Of a stretch of 64,000 nt of DNA, positions 27,931-36,928 are shown one piece after another. The position numbers and the translations under genes are program-made. Origin of the DNA: Mongoliibacter ruber (GTDB lineage: Bacteria > Bacteroidota > Bacteroidia > Cytophagales > Cyclobacteriaceae). The stretch is taken from NCBI RefSeq assembly GCF_003003005.1, contig NZ_PVTR01000004.1, positions 335,648 to 399,647 on the forward strand, in the 5' to 3' direction. Positions within the stretch are counted from its first letter, which is position 1. Every line of letters starts with the position of its first letter. The notes beneath the pieces are model-generated. The model was not told where the DNA came from. It searched no databases and saw only the letters and a list, made by a program, of their open reading frames with translations.

Positions 27931-28767
27931 TTAAAGTTTGACATAGTTTTCTGATATAAATGAATTGGTATTTGAGTCTAATTTTAAACTTTGGGGGCTT
28001 GGGTTAGGCAAACTCTTTTTATAAAATCCAAATTGATCGCTTTTCTCCAATGTGATATAACCATCCCAAGAGTTCCTCATGGGTATTGAATTCTTAGAAG
28101 TAAATTTGTAAGCAGGAAAACCTAATTTTGCATCTATTCGCTCAGGCTGACCAAATAGGAGAAGCCCTTTAAAAACACCCTCACTTTCAATATTCAGGTT
28201 TGAAAATCGGTTTATTTTTTCTGTAGAGGCATAGCAGATATACACCAACTTGAATTCTCTTGACCTCAGATGCACTACTTTAGTCCTTGGTACAAAATCC
28301 GTTTCATTTTCTAATTGGAACGGCAAAATTGGTCTCTCTTTGGTATGCTCTATTCTTAAAACACCAGAGATTCCAGCCCTATCAAAACTCGGTTCAGTAC
28401 TGGCTTTTTGTTGATTTAGAACAACTATATCACTGTCATCCTCTAAAAAATATTTTGCTTCCGGATCTTCACATAGATCCGTAAAAGTATGGAAATAGAT
28501 GTTTGTGAATTTGAACTCAAAATCTAAATAAAAGGAGTCCTTAAAAATGGCATTACTATAGTCTCGAGATCCATCAGCAGCAATAGAAAAACCGCCTCTT
28601 GATGGTCTAAATATTAGGTGATAATTTTTAAGTAATGTATCAGTAGTGAAAGTAGGTCTTACCTCGATTTCATTGCATATGCCATTTTTATAATAATCAT
28701 GCAAAAACACACAAGAAAAAATCTCGATGTACCTAGTAGTATGGCGATATGTACCTTGGAGCATCAT
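27931..28767 (-). CDS. cap-adaptor candidate of the injection system
   Basis: A 278-residue protein without signal peptide or recognised domain. It is rich in aromatic residues and beta-type segments (LKNYHLIFRPSRGGFSI, FYLDFEFKFTNIYFHTF, EFKLVYICYAS, NSWDGYITLEKSDQFGFYKK). It lies between the DUF4255 cap gene (4-bp overlap) and the sheath gene (9 bp). AlgoCIS was described as having a cap adaptor at the distal end, and the position and size suit that role. This assignment is by context, not by sequence identity. Confidence 0.55.
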   Translation of the reverse strand: MMLQGTYRHTTRYIEIFSCVFLHDYYKNGICNEIEVRPTFTTDTLLKNYHLIFRPSRGGFSIAADGSRDYSNAIFKDSFYLDFEFKFTNIYFHTFTDLCEDPEAKYFLEDDSDIVVLNQQKASTEPSFDRAGISGVLRIEHTKERPILPFQLENETDFVPRTKVVHLRSREFKLVYICYASTEKINRFSNLNIESEGVFKGLLLFGQPERIDAKLGFPAYKFTSKNSIPMRNSWDGYITLEKSDQFGFYKKSLPNPSPQSLKLDSNTNSFISENYVKL

Positions 28768-29402
28768 TCTTTCTCTCCCTTTGAAAATGCTGCTCCTACT
28801 TGACCAAAGGCTTCTCTGGCTGTCGTATCAATAAAATCCTGGTTAATTTCTTTCCTTTTGGGTGACCTTTTTATAATAGAAGGAACATCCTCTCTAATCA
28901 GGTTATCAGTAAAGGTTAGCCTTTTGAGCTTAAATATGGCCGAAGGCATGTACTTGAGTCCCATCAGACCCCAGAGATTACTCAATTCTCGAAAATCTAG
29001 ATTGACATATTCAAAACTCAGCTTTTCTACATTAGATGACAGTAAAGGCATGTTGGATCTGTCAAAAAAATGATTGCCTTGAAAAAACTCCAGAACCAAG
29101 GAAATATATCTTAGTGACTCTGAATAGTTGGGTTCAGGAAAATTAGCAACAATCATCAAATAGAGGTTGAAATGCATAGGTGGATTGGAACCAGAATTGT
29201 ATGGATTGGCCCCGTTTTTTATCACACGCTCCTCTTCTATATGCTGCAAAAACACACAGACCTTGTTTTCAATTTCCATATTGAGACTGCCCTTGATATC
29301 CACTGGATTTGCCAATATCACCCTGTCTTCCTGAAGGTTTAATTCATTCAAAATAAATTCGTTGAGAGTGGCTACCACCGTAGATATTACTTGATGTATC
29401 AT
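28764..29402 (-). CDS. DUF4255 cap / tail-terminator protein (Afp16/Pvc16-like)
   Basis: This 212-residue protein begins MIHQVISTVVATLNEFILNE and continues with NKVCVFLQHIEEERVIKN near residue 47, MHFNLYLMIVANFPEPNYSESLRYISLVLEFFQ near 75, and WGLMGLKYMPSAIFKLKRLTF near 143, the DUF4255 (Pvc16 N-terminal) signature. Cap proteins end tube and sheath polymerisation at the distal tip. It overlaps the genes on both sides by 4 bp, so translation of the first three genes is probably coupled. Confidence 0.93.
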   Translation of the reverse strand: MIHQVISTVVATLNEFILNELNLQEDRVILANPVDIKGSLNMEIENKVCVFLQHIEEERVIKNGANPYNSGSNPPMHFNLYLMIVANFPEPNYSESLRYISLVLEFFQGNHFFDRSNMPLLSSNVEKLSFEYVNLDFRELSNLWGLMGLKYMPSAIFKLKRLTFTDNLIREDVPSIIKRSPKRKEINQDFIDTTAREAFGQVGAAFSKGEKE

Positions 29403-29635
29403 GGCCTTTTTGAATTAACCTTCAAGGATCTTAAAAATGAAAGAACCCATCTCGTAAAGTAAAAACCAAGTAATAGGGAAAGCACTCCCGCAATAACGTT
29501 GGGTAATATGAAAACTTCGCGAAATACAGTCAAATCCTCAACCAACCACACTAAATACAAATAAAGTGGGAGGCATATCACTGCTAAAACAGTATAGAGA
29601 AGTAGAAGAAGTATTTCTTGAAGAAATGAATTCAT
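29399..29635 (-). CDS. small two-helix membrane protein at head of eCIS operon
   Basis: The 78-residue protein has two hydrophobic segments (about residues 7-30 and 44-66) and a basic C-terminus, predicting an inner-membrane hairpin. The ATG is preceded by AGGTAAA, a usable ribosome binding site, and its stop overlaps the cap gene start. I recognise no family. As first gene of the operon and next to the cap gene, it could serve as a membrane tether, a lysis or release factor, or a regulator of assembly. These are inferences. Confidence 0.65.
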   Translation of the reverse strand: MNSFLQEILLLLLYTVLAVICLPLYLYLVWLVEDLTVFREVFILPNVIAGVLSLLLGFYFTRWVLSFLRSLKVNSKRP

Positions 29636-29673
29636 TAAAATTTTACCTGTAGAATTTCATAATTAGGCTTTCC

Positions 29674-29687
29674 ACAACAATTGTTGT
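29674..29687. promoter_or_regulatory. perfect 14-bp palindrome, candidate operator
   Basis: ACAACAATTGTTGT lies about 40 bp upstream of the first eCIS start codon, just downstream of the proposed promoter. Its position suits a repressor binding site. No regulator gene is adjacent. Confidence 0.4.
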
Positions 29688-29703
29688 TTTTGCCTATTTT
29701 TTA

Positions 29704-29731
29704 GAAACTTATAGATTAAAATTTAGATCAA
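29704..29731 (-). promoter_or_regulatory. weak Bacteroidota-type promoter for the eCIS operon
   Basis: On the minus strand TAAGTTTC (one mismatch to TAnnTTTG) lies 17 bp after GTTG (approximating the -33 TTTG). It is about 70 bp upstream of the 29635 start codon. The match is imperfect. Confidence 0.3.
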
Positions 29732-30004
29732 CTAGAATTGGCTTCTTATTGTAAATTAACAGTATTGAAGGTCTTCAAAAAATCAAAATCGTGTTCCTGA
29801 AGGACAAATTATTGAGCAATGAGAGGTAAAAATTAAACTGTTAAAAAGTTTTGAACATAATAAACTATGCACATGTAGAATGAACTGAAGAGAATTTATT
29901 TATCCATTATTTTATCGATTCTAGTAGTTTCAGTTTCTAGGCTTCTTTTTGATAGAGCGTTGCATTCCTTTCTTTTAGTTCATCGACAAAGCTTAACATA
30001 GCTA

Positions 30005-30784
30005 TCATAATTTTGGACTGGCTAGTTTTTTCTTAATCTTCATCATGATAACTGAAGGCGTGACCCTAGGTAAATTGGAGATAAACCAATTATTGAAACC
30101 AACAACCTTCTTTCCTTTACCGTAAAGCAACAATTTCACACCGGCCTCAGCTACATCTTTTGCTGGCATTGGCCTATTTGTGTTCATAGCGTTGGTTTTC
30201 CGCATTTCTTGGGTATGAAAGGGCGTTTCAACTGTTCCTGGACATAAGGTCGTAACAACAACTCCTGAATCCTCCAGTTCTGCTGCTATGGTTTCGGAGA
30301 ATGCCAAAACAAAGGCCTTGGTTGCAGAATATACTGAGTAATAAGGAAAAGGAATGAAGGACAGCAACGAGGCTACGTTCATGATCCGACCGGATTTTTT
30401 ATCAGCCATCTCTTGTGCAAAAAGCTTGGTGAGTATCATCAGACTGCTGATGTTCAGGTGAACCATATCCAATTCCTTCTCCAAGGAAGTTTGCAAAAAA
30501 CTTCCGTAGTCCCCAAATCCTGCATTGTTGACCAAATGGCTTACCTGTAATTCATGGACTTTGATCACCTCATAAAATTCCTGGGTTGCTTGAACATCAG
30601 CTAGGTCAACCTGAAAATACTTGACTTCTATATTGTATTTACTCGATAATTCCATCTGCATCTTTTGCAGTATATGATTGCTTCTTGCCACTAGTATCAA
30701 ATTGAATTTTTTAGCAGCCAACAGTTGAGCCATTTCATAGCCTATGCCAGAAGAAGCTCCAGTGATTAAGATGTATTTTTTCAT
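30005..30784 (-). CDS. short-chain dehydrogenase/reductase
   Basis: A 259-residue SDR-family oxidoreductase. It shows the NAD(P) binding motif TGASSGIG at residues 7-14, NNAG near 88, and the catalytic YSVYSATK near 152. The arginine after the second strand (LVARS) suggests a preference for NADP(H). The C-terminal extension (NWFISNLPRVTPSVIMMKIKKKL) is typical of the DltE-like subgroup. Its substrate is unknown. It lies 10 bp after the RND pump gene in the same direction, so it may be the last gene of the efflux operon. Confidence 0.9.
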   Translation of the reverse strand: MKKYILITGASSGIGYEMAQLLAAKKFNLILVARSNHILQKMQMELSSKYNIEVKYFQVDLADVQATQEFYEVIKVHELQVSHLVNNAGFGDYGSFLQTSLEKELDMVHLNISSLMILTKLFAQEMADKKSGRIMNVASLLSFIPFPYYSVYSATKAFVLAFSETIAAELEDSGVVVTTLCPGTVETPFHTQEMRKTNAMNTNRPMPAKDVAEAGVKLLLYGKGKKVVGFNNWFISNLPRVTPSVIMMKIKKKLASPKL

Positions 30785-30794
30785 TTTTTAAGGG

Positions 30795-33700
30795 TTAAAG
30801 TGTTTCGATTTTTGGTGGAATCAACTTGTACATCACGGGTGTCACAATCCTCGAAAGGATGGTGGAACTGATCAGACCACCGATTAGGACTATAGCCAAT
30901 GGTGATATTTGTGGGTTAGGGTTTAGGGCGAGTGGCAAAAGTCCTCCTATGGCAGTCAAAGAAGTTAGTACCACAGGAAGGAACCGAAGTTCTCCTGCCT
31001 GCTCAATTGCAGTCTGTAATGCCACTCCTTCTTTGCGCAGTTGATTGGTAAAGTCAACCAACAGTATGGAATTTTTAACTTCTATCCCTGCCAATCCAAT
31101 GAATCCTATAATGGCAATAAAAGACATTGGATTTCCGGTCAACCAGAGTAAACTCACGCCTCCAATGACACCTAGTGGAATTACCGAAAGCACAATCAAA
31201 AGACCTTTGAAGGTTTTAAATTGCAGGATCAATACTGCCACAAAAAGAAATACTGTAATTAAAATCACGGTGATAAAACCGCCTCCAAATGCATCATCTT
31301 CACTTTCTGCCTCACCAGACAATTTGTAAAAGTATCCCGATGGCATTTCCATAGCATCCAACTGAGGAACTACCTCTGCCAATACGTCATTGGCCAATAT
31401 TCCTTTTTGGGTAGAGGAAGTTACTTTTACAAATCGGTTTTTGTTGAAGTGATTGATAGTAGTAGGAGAAGTTTCAAAGTCAATGCTAGCCAACTGCTTC
31501 AGCGGGATGGCTGTCCCCTGGGCATTGTTTACATACAAATTTTCCAATGCATCCAAAGCCCTGTATTTCCCCTTAGGTGAAGTGACTACAATATCAAAAT
31601 CATCCCCAATTTCATTGGTATATGTGCCCATAGTGAGTCCTGCCACAGCTAATCGAACAGTCCTGTCAATATCTGCGGTAAATACACCCAGTGTTCTTGC
31701 TTTTTCTTTGTTGATGTTGATTTTTAAATCAGTTTTGAGTGTATTCAATTCATTGTTAATGTATAATGCCCCATCGCTGGCGGATAGAATCCTCTCCACC
31801 TCAAAAGACAACTTGCGCAGACTGTCGAGATTTTCTCCAAAAACCCGGATGGAAATCGGTGCTTCAATCGGTGGCCCCTGTTCAAAATCCTGAACTTCAA
31901 TCTTGGCATAAGGAAAGGCAGCAAACTGGTTTCTAAGCTGATTGATCAATTTGTTTTTCAGTACTGGTTTGGCTTCAGGGTCCATTTGAATATAGATTTG
32001 GGCAAAATCAAACTTCTCTTCTTGCTGTGGTACATTGTAATAAATCTGAGGATTTCCTTTTCCTACATTGGTTGTGAAATACTTAATCAATTGATTTTGT
32101 TGCAAGCTATCTTCCACCATGCGCGTAATACGATTGCCTTCATGCAGACTGGTCTGCAAAGGCATTTTCACATTGATCAAAAAGATGGGCTTTTCAGAAG
32201 TTGGAAATAGTTTAAATCCGATGATAGGGAAAAGCACCATGGATCCTCCAAATAAAAGGAATGAAAAAGCCAGCGTTTTTGCAGGGTTCCTCAACGCCAC
32301 TTTCATTACTTTTGCGTAGGTAGCTCCGATTACTTTTTTCAAGGCACGGAGGAAAATATTGCCTTCGGGATTTTCATGTTCCCTCAAAAACCTACTTGCA
32401 ATAAATGGCACTATAGTGAGCGAAACCACCGTAGAAGCCAAGACACTGCAAATCACAGCAAGCGGCAACCCACGGACAAATTCACCCGGTCCACCGGGCA
32501 GAAAAACCAGAGGCAAAAAGGCAATAATCAAGGTTGCTGTGGTGGCTATTACCGGCAAAGTGATCTGCTTGGTGGCCTTTATCGCTGCCTCTTTTCTGGA
32601 AAAACCATCCCTCAGCCATCGCTCGATGTTTTCCACCACTACGATACTGTCATCTACAAGCAGGCCCAGAGACACAACCAGTCCAACAATACTCAGCTGA
32701 TTCAAAGAAATATCAAAGGCATTCAAGCCTACTAGGCCCAAAGCAAGAGAAAGCGGAATGGCCAGCATCACAACCAAAGAAGCACGAATACCTAAGGGGG
32801 ATAAGGTAAACAATACCAGCACAATAGCAATTAGGAAATCAAGTCCTAATCCGGATAATCGTCTGGAAACATTTTCGGCTTGGTCAAAATGCTTATAAAG
32901 CTTGATATTTTCGGGAAGACTGTTTTCAAATGCTGTGACAATAGGTTCATATTTTGCTTGTGTGCTGGCAATATTGCTCCCCACCTTTTGGGCGGCATTC
33001 ACCAAAACAGCTCTTTTACCATTGAGACGGGTAATATGTTTCTCCTCTTCATACTTGAAATCAACCTCCGCTACTTCCTTCAACAGGATAATTTTGCCAT
33101 TGGCATTGCTGATGACAGTGTTTTCAATTTCTTCAAGGCTTAAAAACTTGCCACTTGTCTTGACATTGAAGGTTTTGTTGCCTGCAGTGAGACTTCCTCC
33201 GGGAATATTGACAGCTTCACTTTGAATACTTCCCAAAACTACATTGAGCGGTATCTGAAAAGCAGCAATGCGTTCCAGTTTCAAATCAATCCGAACCTCT
33301 TCATCAGGAACCCCCGATATTTTCACTTTTTTCAAGTCCACTACTTTTTCCAACTGATCCTGAAGGTCCTCTGCCTGTTTCTTCAGTTGACGGTAAGAGG
33401 CATTTTCACTCACCAGGGCCACTTGTAGGATATTTACATCACTTGGATCCACTTTTCGGATTTCAATTGAGAAAATATCTTCCGGTAGCTCATTGCGCAA
33501 TGAATTTATTTCCCGAACCACTTCCTGATACTTGTCATCTACATCTACTCCATACTTGAACTCCACCCGGATCACAGCCAATCCATCTTCTATGGCAGTC
33601 ACGATTTTGTCAATGTTCTCTAGCTCGTAGATTTTGTTCTCGATAGGCTTCACCACCAGCTCCTCCATGTCCTGTGGGCTGGTTCCAGGATAAACCACCG

Positions 33701-33842
33701 CAATGGGATAAGTCGGAGGATTAATCTGCGGATCCTCTGCCCGGGGCATGGTCAGCAAGGTCACCAATCCAATGACTGCCACCATCACAAACATCACCAA
33801 GGTAAACTGGTAATTTTTTACTGAAAAATCTGTCAGGTTCAT
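30795..33842 (-). CDS. RND family efflux transporter, permease subunit
   Basis: A 1,015-residue inner-membrane RND pump (AcrB/MMPL-like architecture): one N-terminal membrane helix (residues 12-30), a large periplasmic loop, a block of helices (about 335-540), a second periplasmic loop and a C-terminal helix block. The relay region GLVVSLGLLVDDSIVVVEN near residue 390 is the RND family signature. It overlaps the membrane-fusion gene by 4 bp and forms a tripartite pump with it and the TolC-like protein. The substrate is unknown; a drug or hydrophobic compound (HAE-type) is more likely than metal. Confidence 0.95.
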   Translation of the reverse strand: MNLTDFSVKNYQFTLVMFVMVAVIGLVTLLTMPRAEDPQINPPTYPIAVVYPGTSPQDMEELVVKPIENKIYELENIDKIVTAIEDGLAVIRVEFKYGVDVDDKYQEVVREINSLRNELPEDIFSIEIRKVDPSDVNILQVALVSENASYRQLKKQAEDLQDQLEKVVDLKKVKISGVPDEEVRIDLKLERIAAFQIPLNVVLGSIQSEAVNIPGGSLTAGNKTFNVKTSGKFLSLEEIENTVISNANGKIILLKEVAEVDFKYEEEKHITRLNGKRAVLVNAAQKVGSNIASTQAKYEPIVTAFENSLPENIKLYKHFDQAENVSRRLSGLGLDFLIAIVLVLFTLSPLGIRASLVVMLAIPLSLALGLVGLNAFDISLNQLSIVGLVVSLGLLVDDSIVVVENIERWLRDGFSRKEAAIKATKQITLPVIATTATLIIAFLPLVFLPGGPGEFVRGLPLAVICSVLASTVVSLTIVPFIASRFLREHENPEGNIFLRALKKVIGATYAKVMKVALRNPAKTLAFSFLLFGGSMVLFPIIGFKLFPTSEKPIFLINVKMPLQTSLHEGNRITRMVEDSLQQNQLIKYFTTNVGKGNPQIYYNVPQQEEKFDFAQIYIQMDPEAKPVLKNKLINQLRNQFAAFPYAKIEVQDFEQGPPIEAPISIRVFGENLDSLRKLSFEVERILSASDGALYINNELNTLKTDLKININKEKARTLGVFTADIDRTVRLAVAGLTMGTYTNEIGDDFDIVVTSPKGKYRALDALENLYVNNAQGTAIPLKQLASIDFETSPTTINHFNKNRFVKVTSSTQKGILANDVLAEVVPQLDAMEMPSGYFYKLSGEAESEDDAFGGGFITVILITVFLFVAVLILQFKTFKGLLIVLSVIPLGVIGGVSLLWLTGNPMSFIAIIGFIGLAGIEVKNSILLVDFTNQLRKEGVALQTAIEQAGELRFLPVVLTSLTAIGGLLPLALNPNPQISPLAIVLIGGLISSTILSRIVTPVMYKLIPPKIETL

Positions 33843-34894
33843 GGCTGTTTATTGATGAATTGGATAGTAGAAAATTCATTGAGAAAAGCGGAATTGCCCA
33901 AGATGATTTCGCTTACTCCATCAAGGCCTTCACTAATGCTGACTCCGGATTCGGAAAAGCTCCCAATAAGCACAGGCAGTTTTTTGACTTTGTTTTTACC
34001 ATTGGGGACAAACACATAAGCCCGCTTCCCATCTGCTTCGATCAATGCTTCATAAGGAATCAATTTGGATTTTTGTTGCTGACCGGTTTGTATGATGGCT
34101 TTGCCAAACATCCCTATCGCGGCTGACTCGGTAAGGTCATCCAACTTGAGTTCCACTTCAAAGGAGCCTGTTCCCATATCTGCTGCTCCTGATTTGCGAA
34201 ACACATGGGCTTCCCACCAGATCTCCGGAAATGCTTCCAGGATGACTTTGGCTTTGTTTCCAATGGCCACTTTTGCCCATTCTTTATCGGAAAGCCCGAT
34301 TTTTAGTTCCCAACTTTTACTGCCATTCTCGCTGCTTGCCAAGACAGGAGTTCCTCCTGCTATCACCTCCCCTTCATTGGCCAGCTTGTTCACCACAAAG
34401 CCGGGCTTTTCAGCATATATAAATGCGTACTTTTTGTCAAATGCCACAGATGCAAGTTGTTGCTTCGCAAGCTCAAGTGCAGTCTGACTGTTTTGCAACT
34501 GTTCCAGCGTGGCGACGCTGTCTGCATAGAGATTTTCTACCCGGGAATAATCTCTTTGGGCTTTTGCAAGGCTCAATTCAGCTTGAGTATAGCCTGATTC
34601 TATTTCAGTGAGTTTGAGACTGGCTAGCAATTGACCTTGCTTAAAACTTTGGCCTTCATTGACATAAATGCGGTCGATGATTCCTCCTATTTTGAATGCC
34701 TGGCGCATTTCATTTTCTGTACTCAGCAAGCCACTGCCACTGATGGTATATTCCTGTTCCAACTCCAAAACTTTCAGAAGGCTAACAGCTATTTCATCAC
34801 CAGAAGAGTCAAAACCTTTGTTTTCATTTTTTTTGTTGCAACCAGCCAAAGTCATCAGGCAGGCACATAGAATAATGGATAGGTTATTCTTCAT
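33839..34894 (-). CDS. RND efflux membrane-fusion lipoprotein
   Basis: A 351-residue periplasmic adaptor. The N-terminus is a lipoprotein signal with lipobox LAGC (Cys19). Residues about 50-90 form the lipoyl half-motif (IGGIIDRIYVNEGQSFKQGQLLASL), followed by a coiled-coil hairpin (about 95-145), the second lipoyl half, and a C-terminal beta-barrel and membrane-proximal domain (EADGKRAYVFV). It links the RND pump to the outer-membrane channel and lies 2 bp after the TolC-like gene. Confidence 0.93.
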   Translation of the reverse strand: MKNNLSIILCACLMTLAGCNKKNENKGFDSSGDEIAVSLLKVLELEQEYTISGSGLLSTENEMRQAFKIGGIIDRIYVNEGQSFKQGQLLASLKLTEIESGYTQAELSLAKAQRDYSRVENLYADSVATLEQLQNSQTALELAKQQLASVAFDKKYAFIYAEKPGFVVNKLANEGEVIAGGTPVLASSENGSKSWELKIGLSDKEWAKVAIGNKAKVILEAFPEIWWEAHVFRKSGAADMGTGSFEVELKLDDLTESAAIGMFGKAIIQTGQQQKSKLIPYEALIEADGKRAYVFVPNGKNKVKKLPVLIGSFSESGVSISEGLDGVSEIILGNSAFLNEFSTIQFINKQP

Positions 34895-34896
34895 TG

Positions 34897-36237
34897 TTAA
34901 TTTGTGTTGAGGTTAAAAGAAGCATTGGCACGTTCGATTTCAGCGACTTTAATCAGGCACTCATATAGCGATATGTTCTCCTGTAACTGTGCTGAAATCC
35001 ATTGATTTTGGTCGTCCAGAAGTTCAATGAAGAGGATTTGCGCAGCCTTGTAGCGCTTTGAGGCATCTTTGTATGCGCGTTCTGAACTCTCTGCCTGTTT
35101 AGCCGCTCCATTATACTTGCTGTAAGCAGCTTTAAAATTGTAAATACTTACCTTTTGCTGAAGCAGCAATTGCTCCGCGACGTTATCCCTTTGCGAATAA
35201 GTGATGGTCTGGTCCATTTTAGCCTGCTTTTTTCGGTATTTGTTCTGTCCTCCTGCGAAAATGTTCCATTGAATGGCCGCTCCGAAAAAATAATACTGGG
35301 TCTTATTGTTGTATTCCCAGTCAAAGCCTTGGGAACCCAAATCTATAAAAGCGCTTAACTGCGGTAAAAGATAAGACTTGGATAGTCCCAGTAGGTGTTC
35401 GTTGATCTGATTCGAAAGGTCCAGCTGATGCAATTCCTCCCTGTCTGAAGAATTTTCGGAATACTCAAAATTTTCTATAATAGGCTCCATTTCATCCACA
35501 TAAATGCTTTCGTCCAACTTGCGGTTGAGTAAGAAATTGAAATATGATTGGGCACTGTAAGACTCCTGGATGGCAGCATCAATCTGAGTCTGAAATCGAA
35601 TGACTTCATTTTCAGCCCTGATCAGTACTCCCCGGTTTACTTGGTTATTTTGAAATAGAGCAGCATTTATCCTCCTGTTTTCCTCAACAGATTGAAGTGC
35701 CGTTTCAAAAATCTTGATGGCTTCCAGAGATTTTAAATAATTGTAGTAAGCCGTCTTGATATCCTTTACCAATTCCCTTTGGTAAATAGCTCTTTCCAAT
35801 TGTTGCATACTTACCATTTCAGACTTTATCCTTCGGTTATAAAAGAGCTCCGCTTTGAAAAGCGGCATAGAGGTCCTGACCCTGACATCATAGAAATTGT
35901 CGGGATTGAGAAGGATGCGCTGGTTTTCAATCATTGGGAAAATATTGCTTTCGGTAAGTTGATTGAGTGTGGAATAGACAGGATTGAGAATATCACCGGC
36001 CGGAAAGTCAACTGTTCGTCCTCCACCGGCAAGGAAATAATTCCCCTCCAAGCTAATTTTTGGAAGAAACAATCCATTTGCCTCTTTCAGAGCATAGATG
36101 CTCTTTTGCAGATTGAAATCCTGCTGTTTCAGCACTTCATTATTCTCAAGCCCAAGCCTGATATAGGCTTCCAAAGCTTGTTGACTTTGAACCGGAAAAG
36201 CCCAGAAAATCAAAAGGGTGCATAAGAATTTTTGCAT
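34897..36237 (-). CDS. TolC-like outer membrane efflux protein
   Basis: A 446-residue outer-membrane factor with a signal peptide (cleavage near VQSQQ) and the duplicated long-helix OEP pattern: QALEAYIRLGLENNEVLKQQ, KEANGLFLPKISLEG in the first half and LSKSYLLPQLSAFIDLG with YKAAQILFIELLDDQNQW in the second. It forms the outer-membrane and periplasmic tunnel for the RND pump. An operator for the TetR regulator lies 21-35 bp upstream of its ATG. Confidence 0.93.
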   Translation of the reverse strand: MQKFLCTLLIFWAFPVQSQQALEAYIRLGLENNEVLKQQDFNLQKSIYALKEANGLFLPKISLEGNYFLAGGGRTVDFPAGDILNPVYSTLNQLTESNIFPMIENQRILLNPDNFYDVRVRTSMPLFKAELFYNRRIKSEMVSMQQLERAIYQRELVKDIKTAYYNYLKSLEAIKIFETALQSVEENRRINAALFQNNQVNRGVLIRAENEVIRFQTQIDAAIQESYSAQSYFNFLLNRKLDESIYVDEMEPIIENFEYSENSSDREELHQLDLSNQINEHLLGLSKSYLLPQLSAFIDLGSQGFDWEYNNKTQYYFFGAAIQWNIFAGGQNKYRKKQAKMDQTITYSQRDNVAEQLLLQQKVSIYNFKAAYSKYNGAAKQAESSERAYKDASKRYKAAQILFIELLDDQNQWISAQLQENISLYECLIKVAEIERANASFNLNTN

Positions 36238-36257
36238 AAATGAATATTGTTTTATTT

Positions 36258-36272
36258 ATGAACATTGTTCAT
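36258..36272. promoter_or_regulatory. TetR operator in front of tolC-like gene
   Basis: ATGAACATTGTTCAT is a perfect palindrome around a central T. The 13-bp core TGAACANTGTTCA is identical to the site in front of tetR, indicating control by the same regulator. Confidence 0.8.
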
Positions 36273-36289
36273 TAAATAGCCAAAAAATT

Positions 36290-36907
36290 TTATTTTTTAC
36301 TGAACATCAACATCAGGTCTTCAAAAGCCTTATTCATCAATGGATCTGGTTCCTGTCCTGTAGCTGCTTTAACGCGATCCCTTATATATAAAGAGCACAT
36401 ACCGTGTACACTTCCCCAGATGGCAAAGGAAAGCGGTTCCAATTGATGACCATTGAAGTAACCTTGATCCATACATTCCTGGACGGTTTTTCTAAGCGCA
36501 TCAAAAGTTGCATTTCCTTCCTTCCAATGATGTTCTTCATTTGCCTTGATAAAGTCCATTGGGGCTTTCATATTGAACATCAGATCATACATTTGGGTGT
36601 TTTCGAGGGCAAACTTCATATAAATTCGTCCAAGAGCCTTTAAGCGCTCCATAGGATCTGATACATGAAATAGTGCCCGAAATTCACCTCCCAGCTGGGC
36701 AAAACCTTGTTGATGGAGATCATGAAGGATTTCAGTTTTGTCTTTGTAATAGACATATACCGTCCCAACGCTATATTCTATTTCTTTGGCAATACTCCTT
36801 ATTGTCGTCTCTTCTATTCCCTTCTCAGCAAAAAGCTTCTTGGCAGCACCCAATATCAGTGCTTTCAATTCTTCTTTTTCCTTAGCTTTTCTCTCAGCAG
36901 TTCCCAT
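36290..36907 (-). CDS. TetR/AcrR family transcriptional regulator of the efflux operon
   Basis: A 205-residue TetR protein when started at the ATG at 36907 (MGTAERKAKEKEELK). The frame is open further to a TTG at 36931, but that codon lies almost on the -7 box, so the shorter start is preferred. The HTH is KGIEETTIRSIAKEIEYSVGTVYVYYKDK, typical of the family; the C-terminal half has the TetR_C_33-like DLMFNMKAPM and IWGSVHGMCSLYI pattern. It should repress its own gene and the efflux genes until a ligand binds. Confidence 0.93.
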   Translation of the reverse strand: MGTAERKAKEKEELKALILGAAKKLFAEKGIEETTIRSIAKEIEYSVGTVYVYYKDKTEILHDLHQQGFAQLGGEFRALFHVSDPMERLKALGRIYMKFALENTQMYDLMFNMKAPMDFIKANEEHHWKEGNATFDALRKTVQECMDQGYFNGHQLEPLSFAIWGSVHGMCSLYIRDRVKAATGQEPDPLMNKAFEDLMLMFSKK

Positions 36908-36928
36908 GATCTTATTTAATGAACAATA

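Larger units (their letters stand above)
29636..30004. other. intergenic region upstream of the eCIS operon
   Basis: A 369-bp AT-rich spacer between the end of the dehydrogenase gene and the first eCIS gene. It contains a 14-bp perfect palindrome and a promoter-like pair (listed separately). No ORF with coding character or strong terminator for the dehydrogenase gene is seen. Confidence 0.6.

Noticed and set aside
624..29635. Locus as a prophage or type VI secretion system
   Set aside because: No capsid, terminase, portal, holin, TssJLM membrane complex or ClpV is seen; DUF4255 cap, CIS_TMP, DUF5908 and the AAA+ ATPase are typical of eCIS.
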